Part shown: piece after piece, positions 9,125-17,533 of the stretch | Position numbering within the stretch: position 1 is the stretch's first letter | Layout of the letters: every line of letters begins with the position of its first letter | Position numbers and translations under genes: made by a program | The notes under the pieces: generated by a model | What the model was told of the DNA's origin: nothing | Seen by the model: only the letters and a program-made list of their open reading frames with translations | Database searches by the model: none | Assembly (NCBI RefSeq): GCF_040676675.1 | Contig: NZ_JBFAPK010000029.1 | Coordinates: 1-64,000 of the forward strand | Source: JBFAPK01 sp040676675 | Lineage (GTDB): Bacteria > Actinomycetota > Actinomycetes > Mycobacteriales > Micromonosporaceae | Reading direction: 5' to 3' | Length of the DNA stretch: 64,000 nt

Positions 9125-10675
9125 ATGTCCGTGTGGCGGACCAAGCCGATCAAGGATGTGCTCGCCCAGGCGGGTGACGAGGGCGGTGACGGGGACGGTA
9201 CCGAGCGGCGCCGGTTGCGCCGCCGGCTCGGCCCGATCGACCTGATGGGCTTCGGCATCGGGATCGTGATCGGCACCGGGATCTTCACGCTGACCGGGGT
9301 CGAGGCGCGCGACCACGCCGGCCCCGCCGTGATCGTCTCGTTCGCGCTCGCCGGCGCCGTCAGCCTGCTCGCCGCCCTCTGCTACGCCGAGCTGGCCTCC
9401 AGCGTGCCGACCGCGGGCAGCGCCTACACCTACGCGTACGCCACCACGGGCGAGCTGATCGCCTGGATCATCGGCTGGGACCTCGTGCTGGAGTTCGCGC
9501 TCGGCGCCGCGGTGGTGGCGCGCGGCTGGTCGGGGTACCTGGCCGAGCTGCTCGGTCTGCCCGCCACCTGGTTCGGCGAGGAGGGGAGCGTCGTCAACGT
9601 CGGCGCGATCCTGATCACGCTGGTGCTCGGTACCATCGCCACGCTCGGCATCCGGCAGTCGTCCCGGCTCACCAACCTGCTGGTCGCGGTCAAGGTCGCG
9701 ATCTGCGTCTTCGTCGTGGTGGCCGGACTGTTCTTCGTGAAGGCGGCGAACCTCACGCCGTTCGTACCGCCGGCCAAGCCGGTCGAGGACGGCGGCGGGG
9801 CGGGGCTGACCCAGCCGCTCACCCAGGCGCTCTTCGGCGTCGAGCCGTCGGCGTTCGGCTTCGCCGGGGTCCTCGCCGCCGCGGCGGTGGTCTTCTTCGC
9901 GTACACCGGCTTCGAGGCCGTGGCGAACCTGGGCGAGGAGACCAAGCGGGCCGGGCGGGACCTGCCGCTCGGGCTCTTCGGCACGCTCGCCATCTCCACC
10001 CTCCTCTACGTGGCCGTCTCGTACGTGGTGGTCGGCATGGTCGACTACCGGCAGATCGACACCGGCGCCCCGATCGCCTCGGCCTTCTCCGCCGTCGGGG
10101 CCGGCTGGGCCGCCGCGCTCGTCTCCATCGCGGCCGTCGCCGGGCTGACCAGCGTGATCCTGGTGGACATCGTGGCGATCGGGCGGATCGGCTTCGCGAT
10201 GGCCCGCGACGGGCTGCTGCCGCCCGCGATCGGAGCGGTCCACCCGAAGTGGGGTACGCCCTACCGGGTGACGATCCTGATCACCGCCGGGGTGGCGCTG
10301 CTGGCCGGGCTGGTACCGCTCTCCTCGCTGGCGAACCTGGTCAGCATCGGTACGCTGCTCGCCTTCTTCATCGTGTCGCTGGCCGTACCGCTGCTGCGGC
10401 GCACCCGGCCGGAGCTGAAGCGGCCGTTCCGGGTACCGCTCTCCCCGGTGCTGCCGGTGGTCTCGGCGCTGGCCTGCCTCTATCTCATGGCGAACCTGTC
10501 GGTGGAGACCTGGCTGCGGTTCCTGGCCTGGCTGCTGCTCGGCGTGCTCGTCTACCTGTTCTACGGCCGGCGGCGCAACCGGCTGGCCCGCGCCGAGCGG
10601 TCGGAAACCCCGCCCGGGGACGACCAGCCGGCGTCGGCCGGCGCCAGCCCGGCGGTACCGTCGACCGGCCCGTGA
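9125..10675 (+). CDS. APC-superfamily amino acid permease (cationic amino acid transporter type)
   Basis: A 516-residue inner-membrane transporter with about 12 hydrophobic segments between residues 38 and 480. The first helix contains the unwound substrate-binding motif GFGIGIVIGTGIFTLTG, and the loop PTAGSAYTYAYATTGE is typical of the YfnA/CAT (APC) family. N and C tails are charged; the C-terminal ~30 residues are Pro/Ala/Ser-rich. ATG 9125 follows a G-rich ribosome-binding sequence (GGGGGTGGGCGG). It should import amino acids by proton or exchange coupling, but the particular amino acid is not determinable. The gene is divergent from the TrmB/LuxR regulator. Confidence 0.88.
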   Translation: MSVWRTKPIKDVLAQAGDEGGDGDGTERRRLRRRLGPIDLMGFGIGIVIGTGIFTLTGVEARDHAGPAVIVSFALAGAVSLLAALCYAELASSVPTAGSAYTYAYATTGELIAWIIGWDLVLEFALGAAVVARGWSGYLAELLGLPATWFGEEGSVVNVGAILITLVLGTIATLGIRQSSRLTNLLVAVKVAICVFVVVAGLFFVKAANLTPFVPPAKPVEDGGGAGLTQPLTQALFGVEPSAFGFAGVLAAAAVVFFAYTGFEAVANLGEETKRAGRDLPLGLFGTLAISTLLYVAVSYVVVGMVDYRQIDTGAPIASAFSAVGAGWAAALVSIAAVAGLTSVILVDIVAIGRIGFAMARDGLLPPAIGAVHPKWGTPYRVTILITAGVALLAGLVPLSSLANLVSIGTLLAFFIVSLAVPLLRRTRPELKRPFRVPLSPVLPVVSALACLYLMANLSVETWLRFLAWLLLGVLVYLFYGRRRNRLARAERSETPPGDDQPASAGASPAVPSTGP

Positions 10676-10689
10676 CCGGGGCCGGCGGT

Positions 10690-10749
10690 GCCGTCGACCG
10701 GTCCAGGCGCTGCCGTCGGTCGGTCCAGGCGCTGTCGTCGGTCGATCCG
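10690..10749. repeat. 22-bp tandem repeat, about 2.7 units
   Basis: Units begin at 10690, 10712 and 10734 (partial) and share a core GTCCAGGCGCT preceded by CCGTCGRYCG. A diverged fragment precedes it at the permease 3' end. The array lies in the 180 bp between the permease stop and the DUF4157 gene start; role unknown. Confidence 0.75.
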
Positions 10750-10855
10750 TAACACGACAGGGTGTGTCTGGCTACAGCCCGTTCATGGGAAGGCGGGTAA
10801 GCTCGTCCCATCGTCTGTGGTCGATCCGATCGACCGTCTCCAGCAGGGGTGGCCC

Positions 10856-12925
10856 GTGCGCGAATACGACCTGCCGCAGTCACGGGACCGCCATCCGCGA
10901 AGGCCGGAGGGGGCCGAGAGCCCGTCGGCGCCAGCAGCCCGGGCCGGGCCGCGGACCCGGGCCGGGCTGCTGGCGTTGCAGCGTACGGCCGGCAACCGGG
11001 CGGTGAGCCGGATGCTCGCCGCCGGCGGCGGCAAGGCGGGTCCCGGCAAGGGCGGTGACCGGGCCGGGGGTGCCGCGGGCGGCACCGGGCTGCCGACCGA
11101 GCTGCAGGCCCGGATGGAGGAGGCGTTCGACGCGGACTTCTCCGGCGTACGGGTGCACCGGGACTCCGCCCACGCCGACACGCTCGGCGTGCGGGCGTAC
11201 ACCCGGGGCGAGGAGATCCACCTCGCGAGCGAGCACTACCGGCCGGAGACCGAGTCCGGGCAGGCGCTGATCGGCCACGAACTGGCCCACGTGGTGCAGC
11301 AGCGCCAGGGGCGGGTCGGCGTCACCGGCCAGGCGCGCGGGCACGAGTTCAACGACGACCACGGACTGGAGAGCGAGGCCGAGACCCTGGGCCGGCGGGC
11401 GGCCCGGGGCGAGTCGGCCCGGGTCGGTGACGGGACACGGTCGGGCGCCACCACGGGCGCGCCGGCCCTCCAGGCGTCCGGGATCGAGCTGCTCAAGGCG
11501 AAGGATCCCGCGCCGGCCGACACCTCGCCGGTGCCGGACTGGCAGACGCTGAAGGGGCGCGCGGCTGCCCCGAACGCCGTCGACGTGCACCACATCCTGA
11601 AGACGTACCAGCAGCTCTCCGACGGCTGGAAGAGCGGTCTCGGCCAGGCCCAGCAGTCGCTGGCCAACAAGTACGCCACCGCGCAGGGCGCGCCGGACAC
11701 CGTCGTCGCGTACGGCGGCACGGTGAGCTGGAACGGCATGCAGCGCGGCAGGCAGATGACCGCCACGATGTTGAGCATGAAGGGCGGCGCGGGCTCGGAC
11801 GCGACGACCGGGGCCTACGCGGGCCTCGGCTCGGCGGTCGAGGGGCACCTGCTCAACGCGTACCTGCACGGTCCCGCGTCGTTCGAGAACCTCGCCCCGT
11901 TCAGCCAGACCCTCAACAAGAAGCACCTGAAGGAGATCGAGGATCCACTCAAGCGGATGATCTACAACCAGAACCGGTTCTTCGCGTACCAGGTCGTGGT
12001 GCAGGACGGGGCCTCGACCGTCGACGGCGGCTTCTACCCGGCCGGTATCCAGTGCCACGTGGTGGAGCTGGCGGCCGACGGCACGCCGAAGGCCGGGGGC
12101 TACCAGCGGAACATCCAGATCAACCAGGCCGGGGCGGTCACGGCGATCGGCACCAACACCGCCGGCGCGACGGCGTCGCCGGGCCCGCTCTCGTTCGGGG
12201 CGGACCTCGGCCTGAACGGCGCGGACGCGCAGTTGGCGAAGCTCTGGAACGACCTGTCGCTGCCGTGGAAGGGTTCGTACGGCGCGGTCGTGGCCGAGGT
12301 GCTGGAGACCGCGTACGCGGCGGTGCGGCGGTACCAGGCGTCGCAGGGCGAGACCGGGAACCGGCTGTTGGCGTTGCCGCAGACCGAGGTCGAGTTCGAG
12401 ACCGGGTCCATCCGCAACGTCGACGACGAGGATGAGGAGATCGGTACGAAGATGCTCGCCCGGCCGCTCACCCTGCGGCCGCCCGCGAGCGGGCAGACCG
12501 GTTCGGTGCCGGTGGAGCCCTGGGGTGGGGTGATCGCCGGGCACCTGCTGAACCACCACCTGCACGGTCCGGGACTGAGCCACAACCTGGTGCCGATGAC
12601 CGCGTCGCTGAACCAGCGCTTCGAGCGGGAGGTGGAGAGCCGGGTCAAGAGCCTGGTGCTCACCGGCGGCCAGGTGCTCTCCTTCGAGGTGGAGATGGGT
12701 GGCGACCTGATCGACCTGGCCGGCCTGGAGGACGTGCCGGGCACCCTGAGGTACACCGTCCGGGAGTACCGGCCTCGGCCGGGCGCCGGGCGCGACCGCG
12801 AGAACTTCCAGAACTGGGTCCTGGGCCGGACCCTCTTCTCCGGCTCGCTGCCCAACCACAGCGGCAGGAGCGGCGATGACGACGACTACGGCCATCGCGA
12901 CAAGCGGCGCCGTACCGGGGACTGA
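10856..12925 (+). CDS. eCIS core domain (DUF4157) protein with duplicated nuclease-like module
   Basis: A 689-residue protein. GTG 10856 has AGGGG about 7 nt upstream; longer in-frame starts add a low-quality Arg/Ser segment overlapping a repeat. Order: disordered N terminus with LQRTAGNRAV at residues ~41-50; DUF4157 domain ~77-155 with IGHELAHVVQQ, the HExxH-like zinc site at ~141-145; linker; then two copies of a module marked GHLLN-x2-LHGP-x4-NLxP-x4-LN, at ~330-354 and ~562-586. The motif spacing is identical in the two copies and resembles the GH..L...G...NL.P...N signature of DNA/RNA non-specific endonuclease-like folds. DUF4157 proteins are known as eCIS-linked cargo or processing factors, so this could be an effector. 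No signal peptide. Its nuclease activity is inference. Confidence 0.85.
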   Translation: MREYDLPQSRDRHPRRPEGAESPSAPAARAGPRTRAGLLALQRTAGNRAVSRMLAAGGGKAGPGKGGDRAGGAAGGTGLPTELQARMEEAFDADFSGVRVHRDSAHADTLGVRAYTRGEEIHLASEHYRPETESGQALIGHELAHVVQQRQGRVGVTGQARGHEFNDDHGLESEAETLGRRAARGESARVGDGTRSGATTGAPALQASGIELLKAKDPAPADTSPVPDWQTLKGRAAAPNAVDVHHILKTYQQLSDGWKSGLGQAQQSLANKYATAQGAPDTVVAYGGTVSWNGMQRGRQMTATMLSMKGGAGSDATTGAYAGLGSAVEGHLLNAYLHGPASFENLAPFSQTLNKKHLKEIEDPLKRMIYNQNRFFAYQVVVQDGASTVDGGFYPAGIQCHVVELAADGTPKAGGYQRNIQINQAGAVTAIGTNTAGATASPGPLSFGADLGLNGADAQLAKLWNDLSLPWKGSYGAVVAEVLETAYAAVRRYQASQGETGNRLLALPQTEVEFETGSIRNVDDEDEEIGTKMLARPLTLRPPASGQTGSVPVEPWGGVIAGHLLNHHLHGPGLSHNLVPMTASLNQRFEREVESRVKSLVLTGGQVLSFEVEMGGDLIDLAGLEDVPGTLRYTVREYRPRPGAGRDRENFQNWVLGRTLFSGSLPNHSGRSGDDDDYGHRDKRRRTGD

Positions 12926-12933
12926 GCGAGCGA

Positions 12934-13656
12934 TCAGTCGAAGAAGCGGGCCAGGTGGCCGGCGGGCGGTCGCGGGTCGTCCGGCCCGAGCGGGGTGAGG
13001 TCCGCGAAGACCGACGCGCCGTCGCAGCCGGCGTGCAGCGGGTACCAGCGGGGCGCGCCCGGGTACCGCTCGCAGATCCCCTTGATCGTCTGTACGTCCA
13101 GCAGCCGTACGTGGGTCGGGTCGGCGACCGCGTTCACATGCCCCCACCAGGGGCTCATGATGTGCAGCACGCCGCCCGGCCGCAGCGCCCGGTGGCACTC
13201 GTCGGTCAGCCGCAGGAAGTCGATCAGGTGCTCCAGGATGTGCACCGTGAAGATCACGTCGACCGAGTCGTCCGCGACCGGCAGCGAGTAGGAGAGGTCC
13301 GCCTGGGCGTGCACCCCGTCCGCCACGCGCAGGTCGATGCCGAGGTTCTCCGGGTACTGCTTCGCCGGTCCGCAACCCAGGTCCAGCACGACCGGGTCCC
13401 GGCCGGCGACGCGTACCCGGGCCCAGACCCCCAGCACGCCGTGCAGCCGGCCGACCAACTGGCGTACCAGGCGCAGCTCGCCCGCGTCCGCGACCTGGCC
13501 GGTCAGGTGCGCCACCCCCCGGTCGAACCGGACGTCGACGGCGAGCCCGCGCAGCCGGTCGTCGTGCTTGGCGAGGTCGGTCCAGGCCTCGGCGAGGAAC
13601 TCGTCGGCCGCCCGGAGCCGGTCCCCCGAGAGCGGTGCGGTTGCCAGCGCGACCAT
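12934..13656 (-). CDS. BON domain-class I SAM methyltransferase fusion
   Basis: A 240-residue protein with two parts. Residues ~12-84 look like a BON domain (helix, then DVRFDRGVAHLTGQV and a second helix ending GVWARVRV), a fold usually found in envelope lipid- or sugar-binding proteins such as OsmY. Residues ~88-210 are a type-11 methyltransferase: motif I VVLDLGCGP, acidic post-I NLGIDLR, motif IV-like VDVIFTVHILEHLIDF and ALRPGGVLHIMSPWWGH. ATG 13656 follows GGGAGGTGAC. No signal peptide, so the BON domain is probably cytosolic here. It converges on the DUF4157 gene with only 8 bp between stops. Substrate unknown; the fusion is unusual. Confidence 0.82.
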   Translation of the reverse strand: MVALATAPLSGDRLRAADEFLAEAWTDLAKHDDRLRGLAVDVRFDRGVAHLTGQVADAGELRLVRQLVGRLHGVLGVWARVRVAGRDPVVLDLGCGPAKQYPENLGIDLRVADGVHAQADLSYSLPVADDSVDVIFTVHILEHLIDFLRLTDECHRALRPGGVLHIMSPWWGHVNAVADPTHVRLLDVQTIKGICERYPGAPRWYPLHAGCDGASVFADLTPLGPDDPRPPAGHLARFFD

Positions 13657-13759
13657 ATCCCGGTCACCTCCCGGCGCGGGCTACCCGGATACGCGCCGAT
13701 CATGCCTGTGCGATTGGCCTGTCGCGGTGGGGTGGTGGCGCCGGCGCCGGCGCCGGGGA

Positions 13760-15397
13760 TCAGCGGTCGAGCACCCGCCCGGCGTCGACCTCGAACCGCC
13801 GGTTGGTCCGTACCGCCGCCAGCATCCGCCGGTCGTGCGTGACCAGCAGGAGCGTCCCCGGGTACTCCGCCAGCGCCGACTCCAACTGCTCGATGGCGGG
13901 CAGGTCGAGGTGGTTGGTCGGCTCGTCCAGTACCAGCAGGTTCACGCCCCTGGCCTGGAGCAGGGCGAGTGCGGCCCGGGTCCGCTCGCCGGGCGAGAGC
14001 GTCTCGGCCGGCCGGAGCACGTGATCGGCGCGGAGGCCGAACTTCGCCAGCAGCGTCCGCGACTCGGCGGGGGTGAACTCCGGTACGGCCGCACCGAACG
14101 CGTCGAGCAGCGGACGCGGCCCGAGGAAGAGCCCGCGCGCCTGGTCCACCTCGCCGACCACCACCCCGGGCCCGAGGCTCGCCGTGCCCTCGTCCAGCGG
14201 CAGCCGCCCCAGCAGCGCGCCGAGCAGGGTCGACTTGCCGGCGCCGTTCGCCCCGGTGATCGCCACCCGGTCGGCCCAGTCCACCTGCAGGTCCACCGGC
14301 CCGAGGGTGAAGTCGCCACGGCGTACCACCGCCCGTCGCAGGGTCGCGACGACCGCGCCGGCCCGGGGCGCGGCGGCGATCTCCATCCGCAGCTCCCACT
14401 CCTTGCGCGGCTCCTCGACCACCTCCAGCCGCTCGATCAGCCGCTCGGTCTGCCGGGCCTTGGCGGCCTGCTTCTCGCTCGTCTCGCCCCGGAAGTTCCG
14501 GACGTTCTTGTCGTTGTCGCTGGCCTTGCGGCGGGCGTTGCGGACGCCCTTCTCCATCCAGGCCCGCTGCGTGCGCGCCCGCTCCTCCAGCCCGGCCCGG
14601 GTCTGTGCGTACTGCTCGTACTCCGCCCGCGCGTGCCGCCGGGCCACCTCGCGCTCCTCCAGGTAGCCGGTGTAGCCGCCGCCGTACTGGCGGATCTGCT
14701 GCTGCGGCAGGTCCAGTTCCAGCACCCGGGTCACGGTCCGGGTCAGGAACTCCCGGTCGTGGCTGACCAGCACCGTGCCGGCGCGCAGCCCGGTCACGAA
14801 CCTCTCCAGCCGGTCCAGCCCGGCCAGGTCGAGGTCGTTCGTCGGCTCGTCCAGCAGGAAGATGTCGTACCGGCTGAGCAGCAGCGACGCCATGCCGGCC
14901 CGGGCCGCCTGGCCACCGGAGAGCGCGGTCATCGGCTGGTCCAGGTCGACGGCGAGACCCAGTTCGTCCGCCACCTGCTCGGCCCGCTCCTCCAGGTCGG
15001 CGCCGCCGAGGGCCAGCCACCGCTCCAGCGCCGTGGCGTACGCGTCGTCCGAGCCGGCGGTACCGGCCGTGAGCGCCTCGGTCGCCGCGTCGAGCGCCCG
15101 CTGCGCCTCGGTCACCCCGGTGCGCCGGGCCAGGAACGCCCGTACGGTTTCGCCCGGCCGGCGGTCCGGCTCCTGCGGCAGGTGCCCGACGGTGGCGGTG
15201 GGCGGGTTGAGCTGCACCGAGCCGCGCTCGGTGGGCAGCAGGCCGGCGAGGGTACGCAGCAGCGTCGACTTGCCGGCGCCGTTGACGCCGACCAGCCCGA
15301 TCACGTCGCCCGGGGCGACGACCAGGTCCAGCCCGGTGAACAGGACGCGGTCGCCGTGTCCGGCGGCGAGGTCCTTGGCGATCAGTGTGGCGGTCAT
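13760..15397 (-). CDS. ABC-F family ATP-binding protein
   Basis: A 545-residue soluble protein with two ABC ATPase halves and no membrane segment. Half 1 has GVNGAGKSTLL (~37-47), signature LSGGQAARAGMA and LLDEPTNDLDL. An Arg/Lys/Glu-rich inter-domain linker (~245-320) includes ERARTQRAWMEKGVRNARRK. Half 2 has GANGAGKSTLL, LSPGERTRAALAL and LDEPTNHLDLPAIEQLE, ending near VTHDRRML. ABC-F proteins act on ribosomes (EttA-like translation factors) or give ribosome-protection antibiotic resistance. The long linker would suit either, and I cannot tell which. The gene is divergent from the ROK kinase, sharing a 255-bp GC-rich intergenic region. Confidence 0.88.
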   Translation of the reverse strand: MTATLIAKDLAAGHGDRVLFTGLDLVVAPGDVIGLVGVNGAGKSTLLRTLAGLLPTERGSVQLNPPTATVGHLPQEPDRRPGETVRAFLARRTGVTEAQRALDAATEALTAGTAGSDDAYATALERWLALGGADLEERAEQVADELGLAVDLDQPMTALSGGQAARAGMASLLLSRYDIFLLDEPTNDLDLAGLDRLERFVTGLRAGTVLVSHDREFLTRTVTRVLELDLPQQQIRQYGGGYTGYLEEREVARRHARAEYEQYAQTRAGLEERARTQRAWMEKGVRNARRKASDNDKNVRNFRGETSEKQAAKARQTERLIERLEVVEEPRKEWELRMEIAAAPRAGAVVATLRRAVVRRGDFTLGPVDLQVDWADRVAITGANGAGKSTLLGALLGRLPLDEGTASLGPGVVVGEVDQARGLFLGPRPLLDAFGAAVPEFTPAESRTLLAKFGLRADHVLRPAETLSPGERTRAALALLQARGVNLLVLDEPTNHLDLPAIEQLESALAEYPGTLLLVTHDRRMLAAVRTNRRFEVDAGRVLDR

Positions 15398-15450
15398 GAG
15401 GCAACGATGCTATCCGCACCGGCCGACCGCCCTCCGGGGGTTTTCCGGCG

Positions 15451-15523
15451 GGTCCCGGTTTTCCGGCGTTCCACGCGGTCCCCGGGGTCCCGGTTTCTGT
15501 TTCCGGCGCCCCACGGGCCCCCG
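15451..15523. repeat. Imperfect tandem duplication in ABC-F/ROK intergenic region
   Basis: Two adjacent copies of a 34-38 nt unit (GGTCCCGGTTT, then TTCCGGCG, CCACG and CCCCGG) at about 15451-15485 and 15486-15523. It lies upstream of the ABC-F gene. Apart from this the 15398-15652 gap shows only GC-rich sequence. Confidence 0.5.
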
Positions 15524-15652
15524 GCCGCGCCGGTTCCCGGCAACCGCGGGTGGGCCCGCGGCGGGTGCGCCGGTGCGGGCGCGGGCGGCGAGGGGAGCCC
15601 TTATCAGCAGGTGGGGGCCTGGCGGTTGGTGACCGGACCGGCGGGGCAGACT

Positions 15653-16411
15653 GTGCGGGTGGCGACCACTCTCGCGATCGACTGCGGTGGCGGCGGGATC
15701 AAGGGGTCGGTGCTCGACGAGGCGGGGACGATGCGCGCCCGCCCGCTGCGGGTACCGACGCCGTACCCGTTGCCCCCCTCGCTCTTCGTCAAGACGCTGC
15801 TCGACCTGGGCGGGCAGCTGCCGGCCGCGGACCGGGTGACCGTGGGCATGCCCGGCATGATCCGGCACGGGGTCGTGGTGGCCACCCCGCACTACATCAC
15901 CCGGGCGGGACCGCGTACCAAGGTCGACCCGGAGCTGGCGGCCGAGTGGGCCGGCTTCGACGTGCGGACCGCGCTCGCCGACGCGTTCGGGTCGCCGGTG
16001 CTGGTGCTCAACGACGCCGAGGTGCACGGCGCCGGCGTGGTCGCCGGTACCGGCCTGGAGCTGGTGCTGACCCTCGGTACCGGGCTGGGCTGTGCGCTCT
16101 TCGACGGTGGCCACCTCGCCCCGCACCTGGAGCTGTCGCAGGCGCCGGTGCGCTGGGGGATGAGCTACGACACCTACATCGGCGAGCCGGAGCGGCGCCG
16201 GCTCGGGGACGCCTTCTGGTCCCGTCGGGTCCGCAACGTCGTGGAGGGGCTGCGCCCGGTCTTCCTCTGGGACCGGCTCTACCTCGGGGGCGGGAACTCG
16301 CGACTGATTCGACCGGAGCAGTTGGCCCGGATGGGCGACGATGTCGTGGTCGTACCGAACACGGCCGGGATCATCGGCGGCGTCCGTGCCTGGGCGATCC
16401 GCGCCGGTTAG
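15653..16411 (+). CDS. ROK-family sugar kinase, polyphosphate-glucokinase-like
   Basis: A 252-residue ASKHA-fold kinase. The phosphate-1 loop AIDCGGGGIKGSVLDEAG (~6-23) and phosphate-2/adenosine loop TLGTGLGCALFDGGHLA (~140-156) are clear, as is the catalytic-type LNDAEVHGAG segment (~118-127), in which Asp is the general base. The short length and lack of the ROK zinc motif CxCGxxGCxE match actinobacterial polyphosphate glucokinases better than typical ~310-residue ROK kinases. The phosphate donor is therefore inference. GTG 15653 has GGGG 6 nt upstream; GTG 15629 and 15659 are in-frame alternatives. It faces away from the ABC-F gene. Confidence 0.78.
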   Translation: MRVATTLAIDCGGGGIKGSVLDEAGTMRARPLRVPTPYPLPPSLFVKTLLDLGGQLPAADRVTVGMPGMIRHGVVVATPHYITRAGPRTKVDPELAAEWAGFDVRTALADAFGSPVLVLNDAEVHGAGVVAGTGLELVLTLGTGLGCALFDGGHLAPHLELSQAPVRWGMSYDTYIGEPERRRLGDAFWSRRVRNVVEGLRPVFLWDRLYLGGGNSRLIRPEQLARMGDDVVVVPNTAGIIGGVRAWAIRAG

Positions 16412-16643
16412 CGCGGCAGCGGCATTTCGGGGCCGAGGCGGAAGCCGGGTGCGGCGACCGTGCTCGGGCGCCGGCCCGCGGCCCCGCTTCCCGGCGGGGC
16501 CGGGCGTCGGCGTCCGCCGCCGGGTGGCCGACCCCGGTTCACCTCCTCGACGGTCCCGGTTCAGCCCCCGGAAGACTCGCGGCGCCCGCGACGTTGTGGC
16601 AGCGTCGGTGAAGGCGGCCGGCACGACGACGAGGGGGGCGACG

Positions 16644-17012
16644 GTGGATCTTCTGGCGGAGTACCGACGGGCGAGCATGTACTTCGAGGCGGGGGACCCG
16701 GGCGAGGCGGCCCGGCTGCTCGAACCCATCGTGGCGGCGGAGCCCGACAACTCCTCGGTCCGGCAGCTGCTGGCGCGGGCGTACTTCCAGTCGGCCCAGC
16801 TCGGGCGGGCGGAGGAGCAGCTGCGCGCCCTGGTCGACCGGGACCCCAGCGACCACTACGCGCACCACGTGCTCGGGCGGACGCTGGAGCGGGTTGGTCG
16901 GCCGGCCGAGGCGCTGCGGCACCTGCGCATCGCCGCGGCCATGCGCGCCGAGCACGAGGACTACCAGGCCGCGCTGCGCCGGGTGGAGGCCCGCGTGCAC
17001 GGCCCGCGCTGA
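16644..17012 (+). CDS. TPR-repeat protein
   Basis: A 122-residue all-helical protein with about three tetratricopeptide units, e.g. AGDPGEAARLLEPIVAAEPD (~17-36), LARAYFQSAQLGRAEEQLRA and VLGRTLERVGRPAEALRHLR. Such repeats mediate protein-protein contacts; the partner is unknown. GTG 16644 follows AGGGGGG with a 5-nt gap; an upstream in-frame GTG at 16607 is possible. The ROK gene ends 232 bp upstream on the same strand. No signal peptide or membrane segment. Confidence 0.82.
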   Translation: MDLLAEYRRASMYFEAGDPGEAARLLEPIVAAEPDNSSVRQLLARAYFQSAQLGRAEEQLRALVDRDPSDHYAHHVLGRTLERVGRPAEALRHLRIAAAMRAEHEDYQAALRRVEARVHGPR

Positions 17013-17126
17013 CCGGTGCCACGCGGCGGCGGGTCGACGGGGATTGTTGGCGTGCGGCGGTTGATCGTCGGCCCGGTGGCTTCGGGTCGCCGGGCACCGC
17101 CGCGCGGCGGCCTACCATGGTCTGTC

Positions 17127-17159
17127 ATGGCACCTGACCGGCGGACGGACGCGCGATGA
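17127..17159 (+). CDS. Possible leader ORF overlapping the Smr gene
   Basis: An ATG at 17127 opens a 10-codon frame (MAPDRRTDAR) whose TGA (17157-17159) overlaps the ATG of the downstream gene (17156) as ATGA. It has no Shine-Dalgarno, but a -10-like TACCAT at 17113-17118 would place the transcription start at or near the ATG, consistent with leaderless translation. It may couple translation of the next gene. Confidence 0.35.
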   Translation: MAPDRRTDAR

Positions 17160-17410
17160 AGCTCAAGCTGGACCTGCACGACATCTTCAACCGCGGGCAG
17201 GACATCGACCGGGCGTTGCGCGGGATCATGGACGAGGCGGTGGCGAAGAAGGCCACCCTCGTGGAGATCATCCCGGGCAAGGGCTCGGGCGCGCTCAAGA
17301 AGCGGGTGCTGCGGTTCCTGGACCAGAAGGAGATCAAGCAGCTCTACCACCGGGTGGAGAAGGACTCCAAGAACTTCGGCCGCCTCTTCGTGCACTTCCG
17401 CTGGAAGTAG
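17156..17410 (+). CDS. Minimal Smr-domain protein
   Basis: An 84-residue protein that is essentially one Smr (small MutS-related) domain: LDLHDIFN near the N terminus matches the Smr LDLHG motif (Gly replaced), and LVEIIPGKGSGALKKRVLRF carries the conserved I-x-G-K-G-x-G-x-L-K/R loop; it ends HFRWK. Smr domains bind and often nick branched DNA or cleave RNA. Stand-alone mini-Smr proteins of this size are common in actinobacteria and poorly characterised. The Shine-Dalgarno is weak; the start codon overlaps the stop of a small upstream frame. A strong terminator follows. Confidence 0.82.
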   Translation: MKLKLDLHDIFNRGQDIDRALRGIMDEAVAKKATLVEIIPGKGSGALKKRVLRFLDQKEIKQLYHRVEKDSKNFGRLFVHFRWK

Positions 17411-17453
17411 CGTCGACAGGGTCCGGCTCGGGCCGGTAGATCCACAGAAGTTC

Positions 17454-17496
17454 GAGAAACGAGGGGCCAGCCAGCTGCGGCCGGCCCCTCGTTCTC
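17454..17496. terminator. Bidirectional terminator hairpin
   Basis: A 14-bp stem (GAGAAACGAGGGGCC against GGCCCCTCGTTCTC, one bulged A) between the converging Smr and secreted-protein genes. It resembles the dispersed repeats in layout but has a different core. Confidence 0.75.
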
Positions 17497-17533
17497 CGTA
17501 GCCGCACGACTGATGGAGGCGCTGGCCGTTGCC

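Noticed and set aside
10880..13375. 831-codon reverse frame over the DUF4157 gene
   Set aside because: Low-complexity Arg/Gly/Val translation; the forward gene has recognisable motifs and a ribosome-binding site.
15653..16411. Annotation as glucokinase Glk
   Set aside because: It lacks the ROK zinc motif and typical length; polyphosphate-glucokinase-like is closer, and the substrate is unproven.
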